Program-made: the position numbers and the translations under genes
NCBI RefSeq assembly: GCF_029889885.1
Contig: NZ_JARANY010000018.1
Coordinates: 1-58,943, forward strand
Reading direction: 5' to 3'
Origin: Chromohalobacter sp. 296-RDG
GTDB lineage: Bacteria > Pseudomonadota > Gammaproteobacteria > Pseudomonadales > Halomonadaceae
DNA: 58,943 nt
Part shown: one piece after another, positions 44,286 to 53,539 of the stretch
Position numbering within the stretch: position 1 is the first letter of the stretch
Layout of the letters: every line of letters begins with the position of its first letter
Notes under the pieces: model-generated
What the model was told of the DNA's origin: nothing
Seen by the model: only the letters and a program-made list of their open reading frames with translations
Databases searched by the model: none

Positions 44286-45611
44286 ATGCTCCAAATTGTG
44301 ACTAACATGCGCATCGTCCCCGTGGCCGGCTACGATGGCTTCCTGCTCAACTTGAGCGGTGGCCACGCGCCTTGGTTCATCCGCTGTGTGGTGATTCTCG
44401 AAGACGATGCAGGCAATAAGGGTGTGGGAGAAATCCCCTCGAGCGCGGGTATTCTCAATGGGTTGGAGCAGTGCCGGGAGCTGGTCGAGAGATCGCGTGT
44501 CACTGATATCAAGAAGACACTGAGCCAAGCGAAACAGCTTTTGGCAAAGAACGGACGAGAAGAACGCGGTCGTCAGACGTTTGATCTGCGCGTGGCAGTG
44601 CATGTGCTCACGGGTATCGAATCCGCGCTATTCGACCTGTTGGGCCAGGCGTTGGGCATGCCGGTGGCGGATCTATTGGGGCAATACGGTCGTCAGCGCG
44701 ACGAAGTCGAGGCATTGGGGTACCTGTTCCTGCTCGGCGATCCGGATAAGACCGACTTGCCTTATCCCAAGGCCGATAATCCGCAGGATGCTTGGGATGA
44801 CGTGCGCCGCAAGGAGGCGCTGACACCTGAGGCCGTTGCCAATCTGGCCAAGGCCGCCTATGAGCGTTATGGCTTCAAGGACTTCAAGCTCAAGGGCGGC
44901 GTGCTGAGCGGTGAGCAAGAGGCCGATTGCATTCGCGCGTTACATGAGGCATTTCCCGAGGCACGGCTGACCCTCGATCCCAATGGCGCCTGGTCGCTCG
45001 ACGAAGCGGTACGGGTGCTGGAGCCGGTCAAACATTTGTTGAGCTACGCTGAAGATCCCTGCGGTCAGGAGGGCGGTTTCTCCGGTCGCGAGACCATGGC
45101 GGAGTTCAAGAAGCGCACCGGCTTGCCTACCGCGACGAATATGATCGCCACTGATTTCAAACAGTTGCAGTATGCCGTGCAGCTCAATTCAGTTGATATC
45201 CCCCTTGCGGATTGCCATTTCTGGACCATGCAGGGCGCGGTGATGGTCGGCGAGCTGTGTAATGAGTGGGGCATGACCTGGGGCTCGCACAGCAACAATC
45301 ATTTCGATATCTCGCTGGCGATGATGACGCATGTAGCGGCGGCCTGCCCGGGTGAGATCACGGCCATCGATACCCACTGGATCTGGCAGGACGGACAGCG
45401 TATTACCCAGAAACCGTTCCAGATTCGCGATGGGAAGCTCAAGGTGCCGTCTACTCCAGGACTCGGCATCGAACTGGACGAGGAGAAGTTGATGGAAGCT
45501 CATCAGCTTTACAAGAGCCTCGACGTGACACAGCGCAACGATGCCATGGCGATGCAGTATCTGATTCCGGGGTGGGAGTTCGATCCCAAGCGTCCGGCTC
45601 TAGTGCGCTGA
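44286..45611 (+). CDS. Glucarate dehydratase paralogue (GudD/GudX-like)
   Basis: Second enolase-superfamily dehydratase, 441 residues, clearly related to the gudD product at 39451 along its whole length. The active-site Lys pair is K201/K203 in FKLKGG, with [43 protein letters not shown] and AIDTHWIWQ all kept. It lacks the DWYRxR segment of GudD (here AWDDVR) and its acceptor loops differ, so it may prefer another diacid or be a GudX-type partner. The ATG at 44286 fits the conserved start. Its GC-rich codons contrast with gudD. It leads into the semialdehyde dehydrogenase gene (63 bases). Confidence 0.88.
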   Translation: MLQIVTNMRIVPVAGYDGFLLNLSGGHAPWFIRCVVILEDDAGNKGVGEIPSSAGILNGLEQCRELVERSRVTDIKKTLSQAKQLLAKNGREERGRQTFDLRVAVHVLTGIESALFDLLGQALGMPVADLLGQYGRQRDEVEALGYLFLLGDPDKTDLPYPKADNPQDAWDDVRRKEALTPEAVANLAKAAYERYGFKDFKLKGGVLSGEQEADCIRALHEAFPEARLTLDPNGAWSLDEAVRVLEPVKHLLSYAEDPCGQEGGFSGRETMAEFKKRTGLPTATNMIATDFKQLQYAVQLNSVDIPLADCHFWTMQGAVMVGELCNEWGMTWGSHSNNHFDISLAMMTHVAAACPGEITAIDTHWIWQDGQRITQKPFQIRDGKLKVPSTPGLGIELDEEKLMEAHQLYKSLDVTQRNDAMAMQYLIPGWEFDPKRPALVR

Positions 45612-45674
45612 TACTTTCCGTGAAGCTTGATTTGAATGGTGCCTCTTTCGGCACTCTACGATAGGAGTAACTGT

Positions 45675-47252
45675 ATGAATCTAGAAGGAAAGCAGGTAAT
45701 CGGCCAGCAGCTCGTCCAAGGCAGCCGTGATCCGATCCAAGCGGTCAATCCGGCCACCAACGAGCGCCTCGACCCGGCCTATCCGGGCGGTACGCAAGTG
45801 GAAGTCGAACGTGCCTGCGAACTTGCCTGGAGCGCCTTCGATACCTATCGCGAGACCTCGCTCGAGGATCGCGCCAAGTTCCTCGAAACCGTCGCCGATG
45901 AGATCGAAGCGATCGGTGACGATCTGATCGAGCGCGCCGTGGCCGAGTCAGGGCTGCCCCAGGCGCGCATACAGGGTGAACGCGGCCGTACCTGCGGTCA
46001 GCTACGCATGTTCGCGCGCGTCGTGCGTGCCGGTGAATGGCTCGACGTCCGTGTCGACCCGGCACTGCCGGATCGTCAGCCGATGCCGCGTGTCGACCTG
46101 CGCCAACGCCACATCGCGCTCGGCCCAGTCGTCGTCTTCGGCGCCAGTAACTTCCCGCTGGCGTTTTCCGTCGCCGGTGGCGACACTGCTTCCGCTCTGG
46201 CAGCAGGCTGTCCGGTCATCGTCAAGGCGCATGCCGCACACCCGGGCACCAGCGAGATGGTTGGCCGCGCAATCCAGTCTGCAGTCAAGAAGTGCAGCCT
46301 GCCGGAAGGCGTATTCTCACTGATATTCGGTTCTGGCCGCGAGGTAGGTACTGCCTTGGTCACTGACTCGCGCGTCAAGGCAGCTGGCTTCACTGGTTCG
46401 CGCAGCGGTGGTCTGGCCTTGTGGAAAGCGGCTCAATCGCGCGATGAGCCGATTCCGTTCTATGCCGAGATGAGCTCGATCAATCCGGTCTTCCCTCTGC
46501 CGGCAGCGCTCAAGGCACGCGGCGAAGAGATGGGCAAGGCATTCGCAGGGTCGCTCAACATGGGCGCGGGCCAGTTTTGCACTAATCCGGGCCTGGTCAT
46601 CGCGATCAAGGGGCCGGAACTCGATGCGTTCCTTTCTGCCGCGGGTGAGGCGGTCAAGGGCAGTGCGCCGCAAACCATGCTGACGCCGGGCATTCATGAA
46701 GCCTATGAGAACAGTGTCCGCGCGCTGGTAAGTAATGGCAAAGCAAGGGAAGTGGCACGCGGCGAGCAGGGCGAAGGTCCGAACCAGTGCCAAACTGGCT
46801 TGTTCGTGACCGCAGCGCAGGACTTCTTGAGCGACGAAGCGCTACAGGGTGAAGTGTTTGGTTCCACCTCGTTGGTCGTTGAATGTGCCGATGAGGCTGA
46901 ACTTGCGAAAGTAGCCGAGCACCTGGAAGGCCAATTGACCGTGACGTTGCAAATGGATGACGCTGATCTCGATGCGGCGCGGCAGTTGTTGCCGGCGCTC
47001 GAGCGCAAGGCGGGTCGTATTCTGGTCAACGGTTGGCCGACCGGCGTTGAAGTGTGTGATGCGATGGTTCATGGCGGTCCGTTCCCGGCAACGTCGGATT
47101 CACGCACTACGTCCGTGGGGACGGCGGCGATCTATCGCTTCCTGCGTCCGGTCTCCTATCAGAACCTACCTGACGGCCTTCTGCCAGACGCGATGAAGCA
47201 GAGCAATCCGTTCAAGCTGAATCGCCTGGTCGACGGTAAACGCGAGAGTTGA
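45675..47252 (+). CDS. 2-oxoglutarate semialdehyde dehydrogenase
   Basis: Aldehyde dehydrogenase of 525 residues of the type that oxidises 2-oxoglutarate semialdehyde (2,5-dioxopentanoate) to 2-oxoglutarate with NAD(P)+. Diagnostic segments of this branch are LGPVVVFGASNFPLAFSVAGGDTASALAAGCPVIVKAHAAHPGTS and the FTGSRSGG loop. The general-base Glu is E265 in YAEMSSINP and the catalytic Cys C302 in GQFCTNPG. The C-terminus keeps NGWPTGVEVCDAMVHGGPFPATSD. It completes the pathway started by kdgD. TAGGAG precedes the ATG at 45675; a longer frame to 45636 is rejected. A terminator follows. Confidence 0.92.
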   Translation: MNLEGKQVIGQQLVQGSRDPIQAVNPATNERLDPAYPGGTQVEVERACELAWSAFDTYRETSLEDRAKFLETVADEIEAIGDDLIERAVAESGLPQARIQGERGRTCGQLRMFARVVRAGEWLDVRVDPALPDRQPMPRVDLRQRHIALGPVVVFGASNFPLAFSVAGGDTASALAAGCPVIVKAHAAHPGTSEMVGRAIQSAVKKCSLPEGVFSLIFGSGREVGTALVTDSRVKAAGFTGSRSGGLALWKAAQSRDEPIPFYAEMSSINPVFPLPAALKARGEEMGKAFAGSLNMGAGQFCTNPGLVIAIKGPELDAFLSAAGEAVKGSAPQTMLTPGIHEAYENSVRALVSNGKAREVARGEQGEGPNQCQTGLFVTAAQDFLSDEALQGEVFGSTSLVVECADEAELAKVAEHLEGQLTVTLQMDDADLDAARQLLPALERKAGRILVNGWPTGVEVCDAMVHGGPFPATSDSRTTSVGTAAIYRFLRPVSYQNLPDGLLPDAMKQSNPFKLNRLVDGKRES

Positions 47253-47287
47253 TGCCCGGCGTCGCTATCGACGCCCTTCGGGTACTC

Positions 47288-47314
47288 AAGGCCACTCTTC
47301 GGAGTGGCCTTTTT
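47288..47314 (+). terminator. Rho-independent terminator after the semialdehyde dehydrogenase gene
   Basis: AAGGCCACTC (47288-47297) and GAGTGGCCTT (47302-47311) around TTCG, followed by TTTT. Confidence 0.92.
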
Positions 47315-47352
47315 GCTTGCGTTCCACATGACCGTGTCCTTGGAGGATGGCG

Positions 47353-47382
47353 CTGACGCCGATCGTTGCTAGCGCGTACAAT
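47353..47382 (+). promoter_or_regulatory. Possible promoter of ybiT
   Basis: CTGACG (47353-47358) and TACAAT (47377-47382) are 18 bases apart, about 80 bases upstream of the ybiT start. Confidence 0.45.
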
Positions 47383-47463
47383 GCCGCTTCGACATAGGTT
47401 GGGGCTCGTTTCACCGGCTCCGCCGTCGCTTCATTCACGCCGTTTCCCGCGAGAACCCCGATT

Positions 47464-49053
47464 TTGCTCTCTACCGCCAACATAACCATGCAGTTCGGCG
47501 CCAAGCCGTTATTCGAAAATGTCTCCGTCAAGTTTGGAGAGGGCAACCGCTATGGTCTGATCGGTGCCAATGGTTGCGGCAAGTCTACCTTCATGAAAAT
47601 TCTGGGTGGCGACCTGGAGCCTACCAACGGCAAGGTCATGAAGGACGCCACCACACGGCTCGGTAAGCTGAGTCAGGACCAGTTCGCGTTCGAGAACGAG
47701 CGTGTCATCGACACCGTGATCATGGGGAACACGGAACTTTGGGAGGTGACTGCCGAGCGCGAGCGTATCTATTCGCTGACTGAGATGTCCGAGGAAGATG
47801 GCATGAAAGTCGCCGATCTCGAGGTGCGCTACGCTGAACTCGAGGGATATACGGCAGAGGCGCGCGCGGGGGAGTTGCTGCTCGGCCTCGGTATCCCCCT
47901 TGCGCAGCATACCCAGCCGATGAGTGTGGTGGCGCCGGGCTGGAAATTGCGCGTACTGCTGGCACAGGCACTGTTCAGTGACCCCGACGTGCTGCTCCTC
48001 GATGAGCCGACCAACCACTTGGATATCAACACCATCCGGTGGCTGGAAGAGATTCTACGTTCACGTAGCTCGACCATGATCATCATTTCTCATGACCGCC
48101 ATTTCTTGAATAGCGTCTGCACTCATATGGCGGACCTCGACTACGGTGAGCTGACGCTGTTTCCGGGGAACTATGATGAGTATATGACCGCGGCTACCCA
48201 AGCACGGGAGCGCTTGCATGCCGAGAACGCCAAGAAGAAGGCAGAGATCGCCGAGCTGCAGCAATTCATCAGCCGCTTCTCGGCCAATGCCTCCAAGGCC
48301 AAGCAGGCCACGTCGCGCCAACGCAAGATCGACAAGATTCAGTTTGATGAGGTCAAGCCGTCGTCACGCGTCAGCCCGTTCATTCGCTTCGAGCAGACCA
48401 GAAAGATACATCGAAATGCGTTGAACGCGGAGAAGCTCTCCAAGGCGTGGGGTGACAATGTGCTATTCGAACGCTTCGATTTGCAGGTCGAAGCCGGCGA
48501 GAGAGTCGCCATCATCGGACCCAACGGGATTGGTAAGACGACCCTGCTGAACTGTCTGGTGGGCACTATGACACCGGATTCGGGTGAGGTGAAATGGACC
48601 GATGCGGCAGAAGTTGGCTACTTCGCCCAGGATCACGCCGATGATTTCGAAGGCGGTGAGACGCTTTTCGAATGGATGCGGCAGTGGACCACGGAAGGTG
48701 AGCAGACCGTACGCGGAGCGCTGGGCCGGATGCTGTTCTCCAGCGATGACATCGGTAAGTCGGTCAAGGTGATCTCCGGGGGCGAACAGGGGCGGATGCT
48801 GTTCGGTAAGCTGGCGTTGCAGAAACCCAACGTGCTGGTGATGGATGAACCTACCAACCACCTTGACATGGAGTCGATAGAAGCGCTCAACCTGGCGCTG
48901 GAGAACTATCCCGGCACCTTGATCTTCGTCAGTCATGACCGCGAGTTTGTCGGTTCCTTGGCGACTCGCATCATTGAGATGAAGGACGACGGTATCGCCG
49001 ACTTCAGCGGCAGTTATGATGACTATCTGCGCAGTCAGGATATCTACGCTTAA
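47464..49053 (+). CDS. ybiT: ABC-F ATPase YbiT
   Basis: Cytosolic ABC-F protein of 529 residues, related to ribosome-bound translation factors such as EttA. Two ATPase cassettes are present: Walker [10 protein letters not shown] near 37 and GPNGIGKTT near 355, and Walker [12 protein letters not shown] and [12 protein letters not shown] charged P-site tether linker (about 240-320) lies between them. The second signature reads [10 protein letters not shown]; the first is altered ([10 protein letters not shown]). [24 protein letters not shown] matches the YbiT subgroup start exactly, which means a TTG start at 47464 with a poor ribosome binding site. It interrupts the sugar-acid island. Confidence 0.92.
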   Translation: MLSTANITMQFGAKPLFENVSVKFGEGNRYGLIGANGCGKSTFMKILGGDLEPTNGKVMKDATTRLGKLSQDQFAFENERVIDTVIMGNTELWEVTAERERIYSLTEMSEEDGMKVADLEVRYAELEGYTAEARAGELLLGLGIPLAQHTQPMSVVAPGWKLRVLLAQALFSDPDVLLLDEPTNHLDINTIRWLEEILRSRSSTMIIISHDRHFLNSVCTHMADLDYGELTLFPGNYDEYMTAATQARERLHAENAKKKAEIAELQQFISRFSANASKAKQATSRQRKIDKIQFDEVKPSSRVSPFIRFEQTRKIHRNALNAEKLSKAWGDNVLFERFDLQVEAGERVAIIGPNGIGKTTLLNCLVGTMTPDSGEVKWTDAAEVGYFAQDHADDFEGGETLFEWMRQWTTEGEQTVRGALGRMLFSSDDIGKSVKVISGGEQGRMLFGKLALQKPNVLVMDEPTNHLDMESIEALNLALENYPGTLIFVSHDREFVGSLATRIIEMKDDGIADFSGSYDDYLRSQDIYA

Positions 49054-49456
49054 CCGCAAAGGCTGTCCTTCTCTCCCCACCCCTCCCCCGCGACCAGCGG
49101 ATACGACGGGCCTTAAAGGGTAGCTTTCGACCAACGCATGCCGCTTGCAGCATGCGTTGGTGCATCGTAACTGCCGATAGGGTATATCAACCCAGGTTTC
49201 CACGCTGCATTTCGTTATCTTAGCCTAATGTCTATACGCCATTCCAGTATGATGTATGACAACATGCGTTAAAGAACCTAGACTTATGGGGAGATGAAAC
49301 ATCTCAATGCCTAGCTTATCAGGGGAGGTAATTATTTAAATCGGGATGGCATTGATTTTTAATCGTTGATGGTTTTAAGCAATAAAGGAGTGCGCTAATT
49401 AATCAGTATGGTCAGTTGAAAATAACGCAACAATATGAACCATAAGGAGCAACGTC
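49054..49456 (+). other. Regulatory gap before TRAP transporter 2
   Basis: No gene in these 403 bases. A perfect 11-base inverted repeat CCAACGCATGC/GCATGCGTTGG with an 8-base loop lies at 49131-49160, probably ending the ybiT transcript although no T run follows. Operator copy C is at 49247-49261. From there to the TRAP start the sequence is AT-rich leader of about 195 bases. Confidence 0.6.
49247..49261 (+). promoter_or_regulatory. Shared operator motif, copy C (TRAP 2 / udh operon)
   Basis: GTATGATGTATGACA is identical to copy B over 15 bases and differs from copy A at one. It lies 195 bases upstream of the binding-protein gene, the first gene of the uronate operon. Confidence 0.72.
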
Positions 49457-50467
49457 ATGCAGACCAACAAAAGACTCAAGATGACAAGCCATGTAAAAGC
49501 AGCAGCGATGATCGGTATGCTGTTGAGTGTTTCTATTTCGGCGGCTGTACAAGCGGACAGCTGGCGTGGATGGAATGTCCACCCACCTAGCTACCCGAAT
49601 GGTAAAGCCCTGGAAAGTTTTGCCAAGGAAGTCGCCGAGAAGACCGACGGTCGTGTCGAGCCCAAGGTCTATCATAACGCGGTGCTGGGCGATCAGCCGG
49701 ACGCTATCGAGCAGGTTCGTAGCGGTGCGCTGGACTTTGCCAACTTTAATATGGGGCCGATGGGGCCAATCGTGCCCGCCACTAACGTTCTTTCACTGCC
49801 GTTCATTTTCAAAAGCCCCGAGGACATGTACCGCATCATGGATGGTGAGATCGGTGACCGCTTCGCCGATGCACTGGCCAAGAAAAACCTGATCGCGCTG
49901 TCTTGGTTTGGCTCTGGGGCGCGTAGCCTCTACAACACCGATCATCCGGTGAAGACGCCCGACGACGTCGAGGGCCTCAAGTTCCGCGTCATGAATAATG
50001 ACCTCTATGTACAGATGATCGATGAGATGGGCGGTAACGCGACGCCGATGGCTTATAGTGAAGTCTATCAGTCGCTCAAGACCGGGGTCATCGACGGTGC
50101 TGAGAACAATTACCCATCCTATGAGTCCAGCGGTCACTACGAGGTGGCAAAGTACTACTCACTGACCGAGCACCTGATCCTGCCTGAGTGTTTGTGTGTC
50201 GCCAAGGCCAGCTGGGAAGAGCTCAGCGATGAAGACCAGCAGGCTGTACGACAAGCGGCTGAAGAGGCCGCCAAAAAGCAGCGGCAACTCTGGGAAGAAA
50301 GTGTCCAGAAGAGTAGGCAGAAGGTCCTCGATGCCGACGTGAAGATCAATGAGGTAGATGATAAATCGGCATTCCAGGCCAAGATGCAGCCGATTTACGA
50401 TGAATTCATCCAGGAGCATCCGGATCTGGAGTCGCTGGTGACGGATATCCAAGCCGCCCAGAAGTGA
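49457..50467 (+). CDS. TRAP transporter solute-binding protein 2 (DctP type)
   Basis: Periplasmic binding protein of 336 residues; the uronate genes downstream suggest galacturonate or glucuronate as ligand. Signal peptide ends near AAVQADS (residue 34). The N-terminal domain shows WNVHPPSYPNGKALESFAKEVAEKTDGRVEPKVYHNAVLGDQP, broken here by conserved positions; the ligand-binding Arg is in VEGLKFRVMNND and the hinge in YSEVYQSLKTGVIDGAENN. AAGGAG 7 bases before the ATG sets the start. First gene of an operon of at least three transporter genes, under operator copy C. Confidence 0.92.
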   Translation: MQTNKRLKMTSHVKAAAMIGMLLSVSISAAVQADSWRGWNVHPPSYPNGKALESFAKEVAEKTDGRVEPKVYHNAVLGDQPDAIEQVRSGALDFANFNMGPMGPIVPATNVLSLPFIFKSPEDMYRIMDGEIGDRFADALAKKNLIALSWFGSGARSLYNTDHPVKTPDDVEGLKFRVMNNDLYVQMIDEMGGNATPMAYSEVYQSLKTGVIDGAENNYPSYESSGHYEVAKYYSLTEHLILPECLCVAKASWEELSDEDQQAVRQAAEEAAKKQRQLWEESVQKSRQKVLDADVKINEVDDKSAFQAKMQPIYDEFIQEHPDLESLVTDIQAAQK

Positions 50468-50532
50468 TCCGTTAGTTCCACGAAATGCTCCGGAGGTATT
50501 TCCTCCGGGGCGTCTTGAAAGGATTGAATACC

Positions 50533-51066
50533 GTGAGCTCATATCCCGACCAATTGAGTGACCAGGGGGAGGAACCGCCACTTCCTATGGCAGTAGATCG
50601 CCTCCTGGATAGCATTGCGAAGCTGTGCATCATTATCTCGGGCATCCTGCTAGTTTTTTTGATAGTAACATTTGGTTATCTGGTATTCGGTCGTTACGTT
50701 CTCAACGACACACCAACATGGGTGGAGCAGTCCTCACTGCTGATTGTCGTCTACGTAACGTGTTTAGGAGCGGCTGCTGGCGTACGCAATAATACTCACC
50801 TTAGCATCGATTTCGTCCGCGAAGGGTTACCGGTTTTGCCGCGCGAAGTCATGCGCTATATCGCCGACTTCTTCGTGGCTATTTTCGGGGGATTCATGGC
50901 TTGGCAGGGTTGGGTTCTTGTCATGGATAACCTCGATCGTGCAATCCCAATGATCGGTCTTTCCGAAAGCTGGCGTGCGGTACCGCTGACGATATGTGGC
51001 CTACTGATGGTGCTCTTTTCGGTTGTCAATATCGCCCAACGTCTCATGAAGTACAGGAGGAAGTGA
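50533..51066 (+). CDS. TRAP transporter small permease 2 (DctQ type)
   Basis: A 177-residue inner-membrane subunit with four predicted helices. The DctQ motif is FGYLVFGRYVLNDTPTWVEQSSLLIVVYVTCLGAAAGVRNNTHLSIDF, seen near residue 45-90. GTG at 50533 is chosen because AAAGGATT lies 8 bases before it; the longer frame from 50485 has no ribosome binding site. It ends 4 bases before the large permease gene. Confidence 0.9.
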   Translation: MSSYPDQLSDQGEEPPLPMAVDRLLDSIAKLCIIISGILLVFLIVTFGYLVFGRYVLNDTPTWVEQSSLLIVVYVTCLGAAAGVRNNTHLSIDFVREGLPVLPREVMRYIADFFVAIFGGFMAWQGWVLVMDNLDRAIPMIGLSESWRAVPLTICGLLMVLFSVVNIAQRLMKYRRK

Positions 51067-51070
51067 CACC

Positions 51071-52351
51071 ATGGGACTGATTATTCTGTTTGGTATTTTC
51101 TTTCTGGGGCTGATCGTCGGTGCACCAGTGGCCTTTGCCGTGGGACTGGCGTCAGTCGTTACGTTCCTTTACGAGGGACTACCGCTTTTCGTCGGTTTTC
51201 AGCGGATTCTTTCGGGTATTTCTGTCTTCTCGTTACTGGCCATACCGTTCTTCATTTTTGCCGGGGAGCTGATGCTGCATGGCGGCATATCCACTCGTCT
51301 GGTTCGGCTGGCCTCGGCAGCGGTGGGGCGTGTGCGTGGCGGGTTAGGTATGGTCAATGTCAGCTCGTCAATGTTGTTTGGCGGTATTTCGGGCTCGGCG
51401 GTTGCCGACACCTCGGCGCTTGGTTCGATTCTCATTCCGGTCATGAAGGAAAAGGGTTATGACGCCGACTACGCCGTCAACGTGACCGTTACTTCGTCGG
51501 TTGCTGGCGTAGTGATTCCGCCCAGCCACAACATGATCCTCTACGCTGTCGCGGCGGGTGGTGGCATCTCGATCACTCAGCTGTTTATCGCTGGCATCGT
51601 CCCGGGCGTACTGATGTGTCTGGCATTGGCGGTGGCTGCCTACCTCGTGGCGGTTAAACGGGGCTATAAGGGGGAACCGTTCCCTGGCTGGATATCATTG
51701 CTCGTCAGTTTCGTGGCAGCGTTGCCTGGACTTCTGACAGCAGTGATCATCGTCGGTGGTGTACTCTCTGGGATTCTGACGGTGACCGAGTCCGGTGCTT
51801 TTGGTGCGATCTATGCCATTGTCGTGACAGGGCTGGTCTATCGCGAGCTGCGTTGGGAGTCCTTCAAGCAAGCCGTTTATCAGGCCGTTCGTACGACCTC
51901 ACTTGTCATGATTCTGGTGGGATGTGCCTCAGCCTTTTCCTACTTACTGGCGCTGTACAGTGTGCCGCAACTGCTGACTGATGCGCTGCTTGAGATTTCC
52001 GACAACCCTTACGTCATCTTGCTGATGCTCAATCTGCTTTTGCTTGGGCTCGGAATGATCATGGACATGGCGGCGCTGATCTTGATCTGCACCCCCATTT
52101 TCCTGCCCGTTGCTCAGCAGTTCGGGATGGATCCTATTCAGTTCGGCATCATGATGATGATGAATCTAGGGTTGGGGCTTTGTACGCCTCCCGTTGGGGC
52201 ATGCCTCTTTGTTGGAAGCGTGATTGGCAAGATCAAGATCGAACACGCGGTACGCACCATTTGGCCGTTCTATCTGGCGCTCTTCCTAGTACTGATGCTA
52301 GTAACTTATGTGCCGTCAATATCGCTGACGTTGCCTAGTTTCTTTCAGTAG
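51071..52351 (+). CDS. TRAP transporter large permease 2 (DctM type)
   Basis: A 426-residue permease with about 12 helices. DctM signatures are LLAIPFFIFAGELMLHGGIS, NVSSSMLFGGISGSAVADTSALGSILIPVM and SSVAGVVIPPSHNMILYAVAAGGGIS, ending with MNLGLGLCTPPVGACLFVGSVIG. The latter set resembles the YiaN/SiaT-like branch used for sugar acids. GGAGG precedes the ATG. Completes transporter 2, inferred to import hexuronates. Confidence 0.93.
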   Translation: MGLIILFGIFFLGLIVGAPVAFAVGLASVVTFLYEGLPLFVGFQRILSGISVFSLLAIPFFIFAGELMLHGGISTRLVRLASAAVGRVRGGLGMVNVSSSMLFGGISGSAVADTSALGSILIPVMKEKGYDADYAVNVTVTSSVAGVVIPPSHNMILYAVAAGGGISITQLFIAGIVPGVLMCLALAVAAYLVAVKRGYKGEPFPGWISLLVSFVAALPGLLTAVIIVGGVLSGILTVTESGAFGAIYAIVVTGLVYRELRWESFKQAVYQAVRTTSLVMILVGCASAFSYLLALYSVPQLLTDALLEISDNPYVILLMLNLLLLGLGMIMDMAALILICTPIFLPVAQQFGMDPIQFGIMMMMNLGLGLCTPPVGACLFVGSVIGKIKIEHAVRTIWPFYLALFLVLMLVTYVPSISLTLPSFFQ

Positions 52352-52402
52352 TGAGTTTCTGCCAGTGATGAGTTACTTCTATCCGCTTATGAGTTATTCG
52401 AT

Positions 52403-53539
52403 ATGAAGATCGAAAAAGTATATACACATATTCTCGACTATAAGCTCGAACAGGCCTTTGAAAGCGCGTCCATGCGTTTTGACAGACGCCAACATTGTCT
52501 GGTCGAAATCGTCTGTGATGATGGCACCATCGGTTGGGGTGAATGCTTGGGACCTGCCAAGCCCAATGCCGCTGTGGTGAGTGCGTATTCGGCGGCACTC
52601 ATAGGATGCAATCCGCTGGAAACGGAAAAGCTGTGGCTCGAACTCTACAATCGCCTGCGCGATCAGGGACAACGTGGTCTGACTGTGACGGCGCTAAGCG
52701 GTATCGATATCGCACTCTGGGATATCAAGGGTAAGCGCTATGACGCGCCGGTATCTGAATTGCTGGGCGGACGTTTTCGTGAATCCGTACGTGCATATGC
52801 CACTGGCTCGTTCAAACGTGACGGTGTCGATCGTGTCCAGGACACGGCCGAGGAAGTCGCTGGTTATGTTCGCGACGGCTTTCACGGCGTGAAGATCAAG
52901 ATCGGCTTCGATGTCGAGGAAGATCTGAAGGTCATCGCTGCCGCGCGCGAGTCGCTGGGTCCCGAGGGGCGCCTGATGATCGATGCCAACCATGGGTACG
53001 ACCTGCTTGAGGCGATAGATGTGGGCAAGCGTGCCTCGGCCTTGGGCGTAGATTGGTTCGAAGAGCCGGTGTTGCCGGAGCAGATTTCCACCTATCACGC
53101 GGTGCGTGATGGGCAGCCGATTCCCGTGGCGAGTGGTGAAAATTGGCATGGTCGTTATGCCATGTTGGAGCCGCTGCAAACCCGTGCGGTGGATATCGTG
53201 CAGCCGGATGTCTGCAGCGTGGGAGGATTTTCGGAAATGCGCCGTGTCGTCGATATGGCGGCGATGTTCGGCGTTCGCCTGGTGCCACATGTGTGGGGAA
53301 CGGCAGTGAGTCTGGCTGCGAGTCTGCAGAGCATGGCAGCGTTGCCACCTAATCCGCCTCGTCGTCGCCCTCGGGAGCCGATCATGGAGTTTGATCGAAC
53401 GCATAATCCATTTCGTCAGGCGGTCGTCACAACGCCGCTTGAGCATGCTGGCGGTGTCATGCAGATCCCCGATGGGCCTGGTCTGGGCATTGAGATCGAC
53501 CGTGATGCATTGCGCCAATTCGCTTTGAAGGAGGCATGA
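52403..53539 (+). CDS. gci: D-galactarolactone cycloisomerase
   Basis: Enolase-superfamily enzyme of 378 residues, the exact length of Agrobacterium Gci as I recall it. Gci opens galactaro-1,4-lactone and glucaro-1,4-lactone to 3-deoxy-2-keto-hexarate. Shared landmarks are PFESASMRFDRR-like AFESASMRFDRRQH, GWGECLGPAKPNAAVV, RAYATGSFKRDGVDRV and the closing IMEFDRTHNPFRQAV. Catalytic K164 and K166 lie in KIKIG, metal ligands in MIDANHGY, WFEEPVLPE and ASGENWHG, and H296 in VPHVWGTAV. No clear ribosome binding site. Its TGA overlaps the ATG of gli. A galactarate dehydratase is the alternative reading. Confidence 0.88.
   Translation: MKIEKVYTHILDYKLEQAFESASMRFDRRQHCLVEIVCDDGTIGWGECLGPAKPNAAVVSAYSAALIGCNPLETEKLWLELYNRLRDQGQRGLTVTALSGIDIALWDIKGKRYDAPVSELLGGRFRESVRAYATGSFKRDGVDRVQDTAEEVAGYVRDGFHGVKIKIGFDVEEDLKVIAAARESLGPEGRLMIDANHGYDLLEAIDVGKRASALGVDWFEEPVLPEQISTYHAVRDGQPIPVASGENWHGRYAMLEPLQTRAVDIVQPDVCSVGGFSEMRRVVDMAAMFGVRLVPHVWGTAVSLAASLQSMAALPPNPPRRRPREPIMEFDRTHNPFRQAVVTTPLEHAGGVMQIPDGPGLGIEIDRDALRQFALKEA

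Noticed and set aside
30714-49143. 13-base match CGACCAACGCATG shared by 30.7 kb and 49.1 kb
   Set aside because: A single 13-base coincidence is expected in a window of this size, and the flanks differ.
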